Assembly: GCF_044803115.1 (NCBI RefSeq)
Contig: NZ_CP085224.1
Span: 1,922,001 to 1,986,000 of the forward strand
Length of the DNA: 64,000 bases
Direction of reading: 5' to 3'
DNA from: Caenispirillum salinarum_A
Lineage (GTDB): Bacteria; Pseudomonadota; Alphaproteobacteria; Rhodospirillales; Rhodospirillaceae
Within the stretch, counting starts at the first letter, position 1. Each line of letters begins with the position of its first letter. The position numbers and the translations under genes are program-made. The notes beneath the pieces are model-generated. The model was given only the letters and a program-made list of their open reading frames with translations, did no database searches and had not been told where the DNA came from. Below are positions 44,602-53,371 of the stretch, one piece after another.

Positions 44602-45084
44602 ATGGCCGAGGAAAAGCTGACCCTCGAGGACCTGAAGGGCGCGACCACCGGCGGCGAGACCGTCGAGGGCCCGAAGTACGAGGTGAAGAAGGACGAACTG
44701 GGCCGTTCCTACGGCACCGGTCGTCGTAAGGACGCCGTCGCCCGCGTGTGGGTGAAGGCCGGCTCCGGCAAGATCACCGTCAACGGCCGGGAGTTCGAGA
44801 ACTACTTCCCGCGTCCGGTCCTGCGCATGATGATCAACCAGCCGTTCAAGGTCGCCAACATCGAGAACCAGTTCGATGTGGTCTGCACCGTGTCCGGCGG
44901 TGGCCTGTCCGGTCAGGCCGGCGCCCTTCGTCACGGCCTGGCCCGCGCGCTGACGGCGTTCGACCCGAACATGCGCCCGGCGCTGAAGGCTGCCGGCTTC
45001 CTGACCCGCGACCCGCGTGCGGTTGAGCGTAAGAAGTACGGCAAGGCCAAGGCCCGCCGCAGCTTCCAGTTCTCCAAGCGCTGA
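44602..45084 (+). CDS. rpsI: Ribosomal protein S9 (uS9)
   Basis: A 160-residue small-subunit protein whose C-terminal tail reaches the ribosomal P site. The core begins GRSYGTGRRKDAVARVWVKA and the end is DPRAVERKKYGKAKARRSFQ-FSKR, the basic Lys-Arg terminus universal in S9. The 30-residue acidic N-terminal extension (AEEKLTLEDLKGATTGGETV) is typical of alphaproteobacterial S9. It is co-transcribed with rplM and closed by a terminator 26 bases downstream. Confidence 0.98.
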   Translation: MAEEKLTLEDLKGATTGGETVEGPKYEVKKDELGRSYGTGRRKDAVARVWVKAGSGKITVNGREFENYFPRPVLRMMINQPFKVANIENQFDVVCTVSGGGLSGQAGALRHGLARALTAFDPNMRPALKAAGFLTRDPRAVERKKYGKAKARRSFQFSKR

Positions 45085-45109
45085 TCCCGCGGATCAAACG
45101 CTGCGTTCG

Positions 45110-45142
45110 AAAGGGCGTCCTCTTGCGGGAGGGCGCCCTTTT
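45110..45142 (+). terminator. Terminator of rplM-rpsI
   Basis: AAAGGGCG (45110-45117) pairs with CGCCCTTT (45134-45141), with an inner CCTC/GAGG-like helix, followed by TTC. Confidence 0.8.
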
Positions 45143-45196
45143 CGTGTGTATTGGGGCCGCGCCCCGCATTCCTCAGGACACAGGACCCCGAGACAG

Positions 45197-46240
45197 ATGA
45201 GCGAGAAGACGAGAGTCGCGATCCTTGGAGCCTCCGGCTACACCGGCGCCGAACTGGTGCGCCTGCTGGCGCTGCACCCCCACGTGCGCATCACGGCGCT
45301 GACCGCCGACCGCCGCGCCGGCAAGGAGTTCGCAGACGTCTTCCCGCACCTGGGCGGCCTGGACCTGCCGACGCTGACCGCCATCGACGAGGTCAAGTGG
45401 GACGACGTGGACTTCGTCTTCTGCGCCCTGCCGCACGGCACCACGCAGGACGTCATCGCCGGCCTGCCCGAGCGCATCAAGGTCTGCGACCTGTCCGCCG
45501 ACTTCCGCCTGAAGGACACCGCCCTGTACGAACAGGTCTACGGCGCCCCCCACAAGGCGCCGGAGCTTCAGAAGTCGGTCGTCTACGGCCTGACCGAGAT
45601 GTACCGCGAGCAGGTGCGCGCCGCCCGTATCGTCGCCAACCCCGGCTGCTACCCCACCGGCATCCAGCTCGCGCTCATGCCGCTGCTGAAGGCCGGGCTG
45701 ATCGAGGCCGAGGGCATCATCGCCGATGCCAAGTCGGGCGTCACCGGCGCCGGCCGCGGACCCAAGGAGGGGACGCTGTACGCCGAGGTGACGGAGGGCA
45801 TCCACCCCTACGGCGTCGGCACCCACCGCCACGGCCCGGAAATCGATCAGGGGCTGACGGACGCCGCGGGGCGGTCGGTGGTGTCCACCTTCACGCCGCA
45901 CCTCATGCCCATGGCGCGCGGCATCCTGGCGACCATCTACGTGCAGACCGCCAAGGGCGCGACCGCCGACGACCTGCGCGCGCACCTGTCGGAAACCTTC
46001 AGCGCCGAGCCCTTCGTGCGCGTTCTGAAGGAAGGCCAGGTGCCTGCCACGCGCCATGTGCGCGGGTCCAACTTCGTGCTGCTGAACGCCTTCCCCGACC
46101 GTGTCCCCGGCCGCTGCATCCTGACGGCGGTGGAGGACAACCTGGTCAAGGGCGCGTCCGGCCAGGCCGTGCAGAACATGAACGTCATGCTGGGCTTCGA
46201 CGAGACGACCGGGCTGATGCAGCAGCCCATGTTCCCGTAA
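45197..46240 (+). CDS. argC: N-acetyl-gamma-glutamyl-phosphate reductase
   Basis: A 347-residue enzyme that reduces N-acetylglutamyl phosphate with NADPH in arginine synthesis. The NADP loop is VAILGASGYTGAELVRLLAL at the N-terminus and the catalytic Cys lies in RIVANPGCYPTGIQLALMPL. The segment KSGVTGAGRGPKEGTLYAEV and GTHRHGPEIDQGL are further signatures. The ATG at 45197 gives MSEKTRVAILGASGYTG; an earlier in-frame start would include rpsI sequence. It lies downstream of the ribosomal protein pair, a common linkage in Alphaproteobacteria. Confidence 0.96.
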   Translation: MSEKTRVAILGASGYTGAELVRLLALHPHVRITALTADRRAGKEFADVFPHLGGLDLPTLTAIDEVKWDDVDFVFCALPHGTTQDVIAGLPERIKVCDLSADFRLKDTALYEQVYGAPHKAPELQKSVVYGLTEMYREQVRAARIVANPGCYPTGIQLALMPLLKAGLIEAEGIIADAKSGVTGAGRGPKEGTLYAEVTEGIHPYGVGTHRHGPEIDQGLTDAAGRSVVSTFTPHLMPMARGILATIYVQTAKGATADDLRAHLSETFSAEPFVRVLKEGQVPATRHVRGSNFVLLNAFPDRVPGRCILTAVEDNLVKGASGQAVQNMNVMLGFDETTGLMQQPMFP

Positions 46241-46285
46241 GAGCCTGATCCAGACCGCGAAACGTCAACAAGGAGAGCCGCCGCG

Positions 46286-46840
46286 ATGTCCGCGCCCACC
46301 ACGCACCATCCCATCATCCTGCCCTGGAACGACGTCCTGCCGACCATCCACGAAACGGCCTTCGTCGCCCCCAGCAGCGTGGTGATCGGCGACGTGGTGA
46401 TCGGGCAGGAGTCGAGCCTGTGGTTCAACGTCACCGTGCGCGGCGACGTGCACGAAATCCGCATCGGCGCGCGCTCCAACATTCAGGACGGGTCGGTGGT
46501 CCACGTGACGCGCGAGCGTTTTGGCACCTACATCGGTGACGACGTGCTGGTGGGCCACATGGCCACCATCCACGGCTGCGAGCTGCAGGACGGCAGCTTC
46601 GTCGGCATGGGCGCCACCGTCATGGACGGCGCGGTGGTGGAAAGCGGCGCCATGGTGGCGGCCGGCGCCCTGGTCAGTCCGGGCAAGGTGGTCCGAAAGG
46701 GCCAGCTCTGGGCCGGCACGCCGGCGAAGTACATCCGCGACCTCAAGCCCGAGGAACTGGAAAGCCTGCCCAAGGGCACGGCGCATTACGCCAACATGGC
46801 GCAGCAGTACCGCCGGATGCTCTCGGGCGGGCAGGGCTGA
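46286..46840 (+). CDS. Gamma-class carbonic anhydrase family protein
   Basis: A 184-residue left-handed beta-helix protein of the gamma carbonic anhydrase/YrdA family. Hexapeptide repeats run from VVIGDVVIGQESSLWFNVTV onwards. The three zinc-binding histidines are visible in DGSVVHVTRERFG, DVLVGHMATIHGC. AAGGAGAG precedes the ATG. The stop overlaps the start of the deaminase gene by one base (TGATG). True carbonic anhydrase activity is not certain for this subgroup. Confidence 0.92.
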   Translation: MSAPTTHHPIILPWNDVLPTIHETAFVAPSSVVIGDVVIGQESSLWFNVTVRGDVHEIRIGARSNIQDGSVVHVTRERFGTYIGDDVLVGHMATIHGCELQDGSFVGMGATVMDGAVVESGAMVAAGALVSPGKVVRKGQLWAGTPAKYIRDLKPEELESLPKGTAHYANMAQQYRRMLSGGQG

Positions 46841-47334
46841 TGACCGCCGCCGGGGAAGGGGCCGACCAGCACCGGGCCTTCATGCGGCGCGCCATCGATC
46901 TGGCGGAAGAAGGCATGACGTCGGGCTGCGGCGGCCCCTTCGGCGCCGTCATCGTGCGCGACGGCGAAATCGTCGGCGAGGGCCACAACGAGGTGGTATC
47001 GGGCTGCGACCCGACGGCCCACGCGGAAATGGTCGCCATCCGCCGCGCCTGTGCGAAGCTGGGCGTCTTCCACCTGGAGGGCTGCGTCATCTACACCTCG
47101 TGCGAGCCGTGCCCCATGTGCCTGTCGGCCATCTACTGGGCGCACCTGGACAAGGTGTACTGGGCGGCCAGCCACCAGGACGCGGCGGAGGCGGGCTTCG
47201 ACGACGCCTTCCTCTACCGCGAGCTGCCGCTGTCCATGGAGGAGCGGGAAATGGCCTTCGAGCGCCTCATGCCCGACGAAAGCCGCCTGATCTTCGAGGA
47301 GTACATGGCCCTGGAGGGGCGCATTCAGTACTGA
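46840..47334 (+). CDS. Nucleoside/guanine deaminase family protein
   Basis: A 164-residue zinc deaminase of the cytidine deaminase-like fold. The catalytic motif HAE is in CDPTAHAEMVAIRRAC and the zinc Cys pair in YTSCEPCPMCLSAIYWAHLD. The C-terminal region SHQDAAEAGFDDAFLYREL resembles bacterial guanine deaminase GuaD, which has Asp/Phe in this part, more than the tRNA adenosine deaminase TadA. Likely reaction: guanine to xanthine. It is translationally coupled to the gamma carbonic anhydrase gene. Confidence 0.85.
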   Translation: MTAAGEGADQHRAFMRRAIDLAEEGMTSGCGGPFGAVIVRDGEIVGEGHNEVVSGCDPTAHAEMVAIRRACAKLGVFHLEGCVIYTSCEPCPMCLSAIYWAHLDKVYWAASHQDAAEAGFDDAFLYRELPLSMEEREMAFERLMPDESRLIFEEYMALEGRIQY

Positions 47335-47403
47335 TTCCCGGCGCCGTTTGACCGTGCGCGCGGCGCGGCCTATCTTCAAGGCAGACGCGCACGGAAGGCG
47401 CCC

Positions 47404-47655
47404 ATGAACGCACAGCGCACGCTTAAGATCATCCGCGAGGGCGGCGAGCAACGCATCAGCCTCCCCGCCGACATGCAGTTTCCCGGCGACGAGGTGACGG
47501 TCACCCGCGAGGGCGACCGGCTGGTCATTTCGCCGAAGCGGCGGAAAACGTTGGAGGACCTGCTCGCCAAGTGGGAGCCGATCGACGATGAGTTTCCGGA
47601 CATCGACGACGCCCAGCCCGAGCTTGGCGCTGCTTCAGGTACGCGATCAGCTTGA
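47404..47655 (+). CDS. Orphan VapB/AbrB-type antitoxin
   Basis: An 83-residue protein with an N-terminal AbrB-like swapped-hairpin domain (RTLKIIREGGEQRISLPADM, then GDEVTVTREGDRLVISPKRR) and an acidic C-terminal tail (KWEPIDDEFPDIDDAQPE), the layout of VapB antitoxins whose tail wraps the toxin. GGAAGG-like sequence precedes the ATG. A PIN-domain toxin normally follows with a few bases overlap, but none is present: after the stop comes AT-rich DNA with a gene on the opposite strand. The final residues GAASGTRSA look unlike a normal VapB end. Possibly a remnant left after loss or replacement of vapC. Confidence 0.8.
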   Translation: MNAQRTLKIIREGGEQRISLPADMQFPGDEVTVTREGDRLVISPKRRKTLEDLLAKWEPIDDEFPDIDDAQPELGAASGTRSA

Positions 47656-47694
47656 AACCCGATTGTGTCAATGAATCGGGCAGAGTTTCTAGGG

Positions 47695-48492
47695 CTACGT
47701 GCGCGGGTAATTTTTAGCAGAATTTTTCGAGGCTCCGTAAGTACTTATGGCAACCTCGTGTTCCCGAACGAAATCCTTAAATCTGGCGAACGCCTCCGTG
47801 GCTATATCTATCTGCTTGAAGAGGGCGGCGTTGACTTCCGAAACCCGCAAAGGATTCTGTCCGCCGAAGTTATATCTTATGATGCCGCCGCTGGTGTCCC
47901 GTGTCATTAAGCTGTCGAGTCCTACTTCTATGTGCGGGCAGAAGCGGTGATTATATCTGTTTCTAAAATCTCGCGTTTCGGTCCGGTAGTTTTTCGATGA
48001 GAGTTTCTCTAGGGTAATTTTTAACCGCTTGTATGTTTTCCATTGGATGCAATATTTATCGGAGCTTCTAAAGTCGATTTCTTCATCTGGCGGAAGGTCA
48101 TCTCGCCAAGTTTCATTGTCCCGTGCTTGGTTCGCTTGATGCCCAAGATGGGCTGAGGCGAAAATAAATCGCGCCCGAAGCGCGTAAGGAAAATTTAAAG
48201 CCACCAGTGCCAGTGGCTCTACAAACTCCAGGACGATGTCCCACTTTTCGTTCGCATGAGTGGAAGTTAATACCTCATCCCACGCCCGCAACTTCTGTGT
48301 ATAATTAATGAGAGAGTTTACCGAATTGGCCAATTCGCGGGAGAATTCCCCCGCCATCATGCCGTAGGCCATCCAGTTGACGTCAAGGCTTTCGGGTAGG
48401 CGAAGCCAATCATAATCCGCATATTCGAACGGGAAATCCAAAGCTTCGAGCTTCTTCTCGTAGCTGCGATAGTAAGCGACTAGGTCCGGCAT
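47695..48492 (-). CDS. AT-rich unknown protein with HEPN-like RNxxxH motif
   Basis: A 265-residue, largely helical protein. I do not recognise a close family. The motif RNRYNH in TRDFRNRYNHRFCPHIEVGL matches the RNxxxH active site of HEPN-domain ribonucleases, and long helical stretches around it (SRELANSVNSLINYTQKLRA, ALRARFIFASAHLGH) would fit a HEPN bundle of the large, single-protein type. The DNA is visibly AT-richer than all neighbours and codon use differs (many ATA, TTA, AAT-type codons), a sign of transfer. AAGAGGAAG precedes the ATG at 48492. It lies between an orphan antitoxin and phaC. A defence or abortive-infection role is possible but unproven. Confidence 0.72.
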   Translation of the reverse strand: MPDLVAYYRSYEKKLEALDFPFEYADYDWLRLPESLDVNWMAYGMMAGEFSRELANSVNSLINYTQKLRAWDEVLTSTHANEKWDIVLEFVEPLALVALNFPYALRARFIFASAHLGHQANQARDNETWRDDLPPDEEIDFRSSDKYCIQWKTYKRLKITLEKLSSKNYRTETRDFRNRYNHRFCPHIEVGLDSLMTRDTSGGIIRYNFGGQNPLRVSEVNAALFKQIDIATEAFARFKDFVREHEVAISTYGASKNSAKNYPRT

Positions 48493-48517
48493 TGAGAGGC
48501 TTCCTCTTGTTGGCGGC

Positions 48518-48553
48518 AAAAAAAGGGGGCGACCCCGCCAGGAGCCGCCCCTT
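48518..48553 (-). terminator. Terminator of phaC
   Basis: On the minus strand AAAGGGGCGG with CGCCCCCTTT and an inner helix form a GC-rich stem, ending in seven T residues (48518-48524). It separates phaC from the AT-rich gene. Confidence 0.82.
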
Positions 48554-48581
48554 TCCGTCTTCCAGCCCTTCGGCCGAAGCC

Positions 48582-50381
48582 TCACACCACGCGGGTCTTC
48601 ACGTAGGAGCCGGGCGCCGGTTCTATGGCCTTGAGTTTGCCCTTGGTCGGGTCGCGGGCCTCGACCTCCTTGCCGGCCGCCGGCTTGAGCCAGGCATCCC
48701 AGTCGGTCCACCAGGAGCCCTCGTTCTGCTGGGCACTCTTCAGCCAGGTTTCCGGCGTCTTGGCCTTCCGGTTGTTGGTCCAGTAGCAGTACTTGTTGGA
48801 CACCGGCGGGTTCACGACGCCCGCGATGTGGCCCGAGGCCGACAGCACGAACTTCGCCTTGCCCGAGACCAGGTTTGTCAGCTCATAGGTCGCCACCCAC
48901 GGCGCGATGTGGTCCTCGCGCGTCGACAGCATGTAGATGGGCGTCTTGATCTTGCTCAGGTCGATGGGCACGCCCGCCAGTTCGATCCCGCCGGGCTCGC
49001 GCAGCTTGTTCTCCAGGTACATGTTGCGCAGGTAGAACTTGTGCATGGCGGCCGGCATGCGCGTCGAGTCGCTGTTCCAGTACAGCAGGTCGAAGGGGAA
49101 CGGGTCCTTGCCGAGCAGGTAGTTGTTGATGACAAACGACCAGATCAGGTCGTTGGCGCGCAGCATGTTGAACGTGGTCGCCATCTCGGCGCCGTCCAGA
49201 TAGCCGGCCTCGTCCATCTTGTGTTCCAGGCTTTTCAACTGGTCGTCGTCGATGAACACCTTCAGGTCGCCGGCCTTCTCGAAGTCGGTCAGCGTCGTCA
49301 GGAAGGTCGCCGAGGCCACCTGCTCGTCCTCGCCCTTGGCGGCCAGGTAGGCCAGGGTGGAGGCCAGCAGCGTGCCGCCCAGGCAGTAGCCGACCATGTT
49401 CACCTTGTCGGCGCCGGTCTGCTTCTTGGCCTGCTCGATGGCCGACAGCGGGCCTTCCAGCATGTAGTCCTCGAAGGACTTCTGGGCCAGCTTCTCGTCG
49501 GGGTTCACCCACGAGATGACGAAGACGGTGTTGCCCTGGTCGACGGCCCACTTGATGAAGCTGTTCTTCGGCCGCAGGTCCAGGATGTAGAACTTGTTGA
49601 TCCACGGCGGCACGATCACCAGCGGGGTCTCGCGCACCTTTTCAGTGGTCGGCGTGTACTGGATAAGCTGGATCAGGTCGTTCTGGTAGACCACCTGGCC
49701 CGGCGTCGCCGCGACGTTCTCGCCCACCGTGAAGGCGCTTTCGTCGGTCATGGTGATGCGCAGCTTGCCGCCGCCGCGCTCCAGGTCCTCCAGCAGGTGC
49801 TCCAGGCCCTTCACCAGGTTCTCGCCGCCGCTTTCCACGGTGGCGCGCAGCACCTCGGGATTGGTCATGGCGAAGTTGGTGGGCGCCATGGCGTCGACAT
49901 ACTGCTTGGTGAAGAAGTCCACCTTGTCGCGCGTGTGCTCGTCCAGGCCCTCGGTGCCGTGCACCACGTCCTGCACGAAGCGGGACGACAGCAGGTAGGA
50001 CTGCTTGATGAAGTCGAAGACCTCGTTGTCCTGCCAGGTTTCGTCCTTGAAGCGGCGGTCACCCGGCTCGGGCTTGACCACGGGCTCGGTTTCCTCGCCC
50101 ATCATGCGGCGGGCCGTGTTGGTCCACAGCTGCATGTAGTCCTGCCACAGGTTCATCTGGGCCTCGACCAGCTTGGTCGGGTCGGCCATCAGGCGCGTGG
50201 TCATCTCCAGGAACGCCTCGCCCAGGTTCAGCGGGTCGTTCGCGGCCACTTCCGGGTTCTGCGATTGCCGCGCGAGAAACTCTGAAACGAGCCGCTGGCT
50301 GCGCTCCGCGATTCCGGTCATCGCCTTGGTCAGCTCGGCGGGGTCGGGCATCTTCACATCGGGGTCCTGATTGTCGGCCAT
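48582..50381 (-). CDS. phaC: Class I poly(3-hydroxyalkanoate) synthase
   Basis: A 599-residue PHA polymerase. The lipase-like box is GYCLGG with the nucleophile Cys333 (VNMVGYCLGGTLLASTLAY). The catalytic Asp lies in MLSTREDHIAPW and the His in SASGHIAGVVNPP. The N-terminal domain has WQDNEVFDFIKQSYLLSSRF and VVYQNDLIQLIQY, typical of class I. It polymerises (R)-3-hydroxyacyl-CoA into storage granules. The ATG at 50381 gives MADNQDPDVKMPDPAELTKA; the frame upstream to 50645 has no conserved sequence. phaA, phaB and phasin genes are not in the window. Confidence 0.95.
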   Translation of the reverse strand: MADNQDPDVKMPDPAELTKAMTGIAERSQRLVSEFLARQSQNPEVAANDPLNLGEAFLEMTTRLMADPTKLVEAQMNLWQDYMQLWTNTARRMMGEETEPVVKPEPGDRRFKDETWQDNEVFDFIKQSYLLSSRFVQDVVHGTEGLDEHTRDKVDFFTKQYVDAMAPTNFAMTNPEVLRATVESGGENLVKGLEHLLEDLERGGGKLRITMTDESAFTVGENVAATPGQVVYQNDLIQLIQYTPTTEKVRETPLVIVPPWINKFYILDLRPKNSFIKWAVDQGNTVFVISWVNPDEKLAQKSFEDYMLEGPLSAIEQAKKQTGADKVNMVGYCLGGTLLASTLAYLAAKGEDEQVASATFLTTLTDFEKAGDLKVFIDDDQLKSLEHKMDEAGYLDGAEMATTFNMLRANDLIWSFVINNYLLGKDPFPFDLLYWNSDSTRMPAAMHKFYLRNMYLENKLREPGGIELAGVPIDLSKIKTPIYMLSTREDHIAPWVATYELTNLVSGKAKFVLSASGHIAGVVNPPVSNKYCYWTNNRKAKTPETWLKSAQQNEGSWWTDWDAWLKPAAGKEVEARDPTKGKLKAIEPAPGSYVKTRVV

Positions 50382-50695
50382 TTTCCAGTCCTTCGTGGAA
50401 CCGTCCCGGATACGGGCGTGATGCGGCGGGTGACGCGGCCAGGGCGACCGTCTTGTTGTCGGGCGCAGGCTACGATTGAACCACACCGGTGTCCATTGTT
50501 GTAACCCGTGCGGCCGTCGCGCCTGCACCGCGCGCGGTACTGTCCCTGGGCGACTCCGCCCTGTATACTGCGCCAGCGGTCGGCAAGACATTGTCAACGC
50601 GGCGCTTACACTGTAGGGAGTGCCAGCGGCGACATAAAGTCGCATTTGTTGACCGAATTGTTGCCGAATCGGCGAAGGACAGGGTCGGAGACGTC
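50382..50695. other. Divergent region between phaC and lipoprotein gene
   Basis: About 314 non-coding bases. It contains a perfect palindrome ACACCGGTGT (50483-50492), a TATACT (50564-50569) that could be a -10 for the lipoprotein gene with a poor -35, and a short direct repeat TTGTTGACCGAA/TTGTTGCCGAA (about 50647-50670). No gene is seen. Confidence 0.4.
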
Positions 50696-51934
50696 ATGGT
50701 GAACAAGCGCAAGCCCGGTACGGCGGTGAATGGTGCTCGCTTCGGCGTGAAGGCGGGGTCACTGCTGTTGGGAATTTCTCTCGTCGCGTCTTGTTCCATG
50801 TTTGGAGAAGAATCGTCTCCCGCGCCCGGAACGGAGGGAGGCGCGGCGGCGGCCGATGTGGCTCCGGCGCGGGTCGATCCCGATGCGCTGGGTGTTGTCG
50901 ACGGCCTGCCGCCCGACACCGCCAACCAGCGCTACGACGAAAGCCTGAGTCGCCGGCCGGTGACCACCGTGCGCCCGCTGGAGGAGGAACCCGCCAGCGC
51001 CGAGGCGCCGGCGCCCGAGCCCCAGGCATCGGCCGCGCCGCGCCGCGCGCAGGACGTCGAGTCCGAGCCGGTGGCCCCTGTCCAGGCCGCAGCCGCCCCG
51101 CAGCCGATCGCCGAGCCGCAACCCGCGCCGGAGCCCGAGGCCCCGCCCGTGGCGCAGAGCCCCGCACCCTCGGCCGAGCAGAACGAGGTGCTGGTGGCCC
51201 GCGAGGCGCCGCGCACGCCGAGAGTGCAGGAGCCCCAGGCGGAGGCCGCACCCGCCGCGCCGCGGCGCCCGGCGCTCAACGCCGATACGACGGCGCTTGA
51301 CCAGGCGGTGGCCGCGGCCTACGGCGGCGTGGCGGCGCGCCCGCAGGCGCGTCAGCCGGCCCATCCCGACGCGCTCATTCCCGGCGCCGTCGTCGGCGGC
51401 CCTCGCGGCGGTGCCGTGCCGGCCGGCGGTCCCGTCGTCATCGGCGGTCCGGCCGGCGGAGGCTCGGCGTCCATGGTGACGGGCGGCAGCGGCCCGGTGG
51501 TCATCGGCGGCGGCCCGCGCCGGGGCGTCGCCCCGGCGGTGACCGGCGCCCCGGCTGCCGTGCCCGGCCTGCCGGCGGGCGGCGAACCCATCGCCGTCAT
51601 CCAATTCCCCTTCGGCGTGTCCGCGCTGGATGCACGCGATCGCCGCGTGCTGCGGCAGGTCGCCGACATCCAGGCACGCCAGGGCGGCTTCATCAAGGTG
51701 GTCGGCCACTCCAGCCTGTTCACCGCCAACATGCCGCAGGACCGGCACAAGCTGGTGAACTTCACCACCTCGGTCGCCCGCGCCGAGGCGGTCGCCGATG
51801 CGCTGCGCCGGGAAGGCGTGCCGGCCGAGGTGATCGACGTGGCCGCCGTGGGCGACCGCGAGCCCCTGTACCTGGAGGTCATGCCGTCGGGCGAGGCCGG
51901 GAACCGCCGCGTCGAGATCTTCCTGGTTCGCTGA
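50696..51934 (+). CDS. OmpA-family lipoprotein with long Ala/Pro and Gly-rich linker
   Basis: A 412-residue outer-membrane lipoprotein. The signal is VKAGSLLLGISLVASC with the lipobox LVASC (Cys about residue 32). Residues about 45-200 are rich in Ala, Pro, Glu and Gln; about 210-290 hold Gly-rich repeats of the type GGPVVIGG. The C-terminal 120 residues form an OmpA-like peptidoglycan-binding domain (VIQFPFGVSALDARDRRVLR, FIKVVGHSSLFTANMPQDRH, ARAEAVADALRREGVPAEVI, GNRRVEIFLVR). GGAG precedes the ATG at 50696. It likely anchors the outer membrane to the cell wall across the periplasm, the linker acting as spacer. Confidence 0.85.
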   Translation: MVNKRKPGTAVNGARFGVKAGSLLLGISLVASCSMFGEESSPAPGTEGGAAAADVAPARVDPDALGVVDGLPPDTANQRYDESLSRRPVTTVRPLEEEPASAEAPAPEPQASAAPRRAQDVESEPVAPVQAAAAPQPIAEPQPAPEPEAPPVAQSPAPSAEQNEVLVAREAPRTPRVQEPQAEAAPAAPRRPALNADTTALDQAVAAAYGGVAARPQARQPAHPDALIPGAVVGGPRGGAVPAGGPVVIGGPAGGGSASMVTGGSGPVVIGGGPRRGVAPAVTGAPAAVPGLPAGGEPIAVIQFPFGVSALDARDRRVLRQVADIQARQGGFIKVVGHSSLFTANMPQDRHKLVNFTTSVARAEAVADALRREGVPAEVIDVAAVGDREPLYLEVMPSGEAGNRRVEIFLVR

Positions 51935-52022
51935 GTCGGACCGTCTTGAAACGATGTTTCGGCACGGCCGGGCATTCGTTACAGAAAGCAGTCGCGCCCG
52001 GAAGGGACAGGTTGTAGAACAG

Positions 52023-52051
52023 AGGCCGGGACGGGGACGTCGTCCCGGCCT
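52023..52051 (+). terminator. Hairpin after the OmpA-family lipoprotein gene
   Basis: AGGCCGGGACG (52023-52033) and CGTCCCGGCCT (52041-52051) form a perfect 11-base-pair stem with a seven-base loop. No T-run follows, so it may be a weak terminator or processing site about 90 bases after the stop. Confidence 0.5.
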
Positions 52052-52144
52052 TGGCGTCCCGTGTCCCGGGCGTCGCCGTGTCACCGGCGCGTCGCTCCGA
52101 CCCCATTCCGCAAGGCCGTCGAGATCGAACCTTTGGGCAGTGCC

Positions 52145-53371
52145 ATGATCGAGCAGGAGTTTCATCGCATAAAGCGGCTTCCGCCGTACGTTTTCGCCGA
52201 GGTGAACGCGATGAAGGCCCGAGCTCGCGCCGCCGGCGAGGACATCATCGATTTCGGCATGGGCAACCCGGATCAGCCCACCCCCGACCACATCGTCGAA
52301 AAGCTGTGCGAGGCCGCCCGGAACCCGCGCGCCCACCGCTATTCCACGTCCAAGGGCATCCCCGGCCTGCGCCGCGCCCAGGCCGCCTACTACGAGCGCC
52401 GCTTCGGCGTGACCCTGGACCCGGAGACGGAAATCATCGTCACGCTGGGGTCCAAGGAAGGGCTGGCGAACCTGGCATCGGCCATCACCAGCCCCGGCGA
52501 CGTGATCCTGTCGCCCAACCCCAGCTACCCCATTCACGCCTTCGGCTTCATCATTGTCGGCGGTGCCATCCGCTCGCTGCCCGCCGAGCCGGGGCCGGAG
52601 CTGCTGGAGGCGCTGGACCGCGCCGTGCGCCATTCGGTGCCCAAGCCGCTGGCGCTGGTCATCAACTATCCGTCCAACCCGACGGCCTATGTGGCCGACC
52701 TGGACTTTTACGGGCAGGTGGTGGACTTCTGCCGCCACCACGGCATCTACGTGCTGTCGGACATCGCCTATTCCGAAATCTATTTCGACGACAACCCGCC
52801 GCCGTCGATCCTGCAGGTTCCGGGCGCCCGCGACATCGCGGTGGAGTTCACCTCCATGTCCAAGACCTACAACATGCCGGGCTGGCGCATCGGGTTCGCC
52901 TGCGGCAACAGGAAGCTGGTGTCGGCGCTGGCGCGGGTGAAGAGCTACCTGGATTACGGCGCCTTCACGCCGGTGCAGGTGGCGGCCACGGCCGCCCTGA
53001 ACGGCCCGCAGGACTGCGTCGACGACATCCGCACCATGTACCGCGAGCGCCGCGACGTGCTGATCGAGGGGCTGGGCCAGGCCGGCTGGCAGGTGCCGTC
53101 GCCGCCGGCGACCATGTTCTGCTGGGCGCCGATCCCGCCGGCCTTCCGTCATCTGGGCTCGGTGGAATTCTCCAAGCTCCTGCTCAGCGAGGCCAAGGTG
53201 GCCGTGGCGCCGGGGCTGGGCTTCGGCGAGTACGGCGACGGCCATGTGCGCATCGGCCTTGTCGAGAACAAGCACCGCATCCGACAGGCGGTGCGCAACA
53301 TCAAGACCTTCCTGTCGACCTACGACAAGGTCATCGAGGACTCCGAAAAGAAACGGGCGAGTGCATCGTGA
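52145..53371 (+). CDS. alaC: Alanine aminotransferase AlaC-like
   Basis: A 408-residue class I/II PLP aminotransferase. The PLP lysine is in FTSMSKTYNMPGWRIGFACG, with NYPSNPTAYVADLDFYGQVV and YVLSDIAYSEIYFD supplying other cofactor contacts. The start MIEQEFHRIKRLPPYVFAEV is characteristic of AlaC-type enzymes, which make alanine from pyruvate and glutamate. The final base pairs overlap the GTG start of hom. The pairing alaC-hom is common in Alphaproteobacteria, so the name is well supported, although LL-diaminopimelate aminotransferases are relatives. Confidence 0.9.
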   Translation: MIEQEFHRIKRLPPYVFAEVNAMKARARAAGEDIIDFGMGNPDQPTPDHIVEKLCEAARNPRAHRYSTSKGIPGLRRAQAAYYERRFGVTLDPETEIIVTLGSKEGLANLASAITSPGDVILSPNPSYPIHAFGFIIVGGAIRSLPAEPGPELLEALDRAVRHSVPKPLALVINYPSNPTAYVADLDFYGQVVDFCRHHGIYVLSDIAYSEIYFDDNPPPSILQVPGARDIAVEFTSMSKTYNMPGWRIGFACGNRKLVSALARVKSYLDYGAFTPVQVAATAALNGPQDCVDDIRTMYRERRDVLIEGLGQAGWQVPSPPATMFCWAPIPPAFRHLGSVEFSKLLLSEAKVAVAPGLGFGEYGDGHVRIGLVENKHRIRQAVRNIKTFLSTYDKVIEDSEKKRASAS

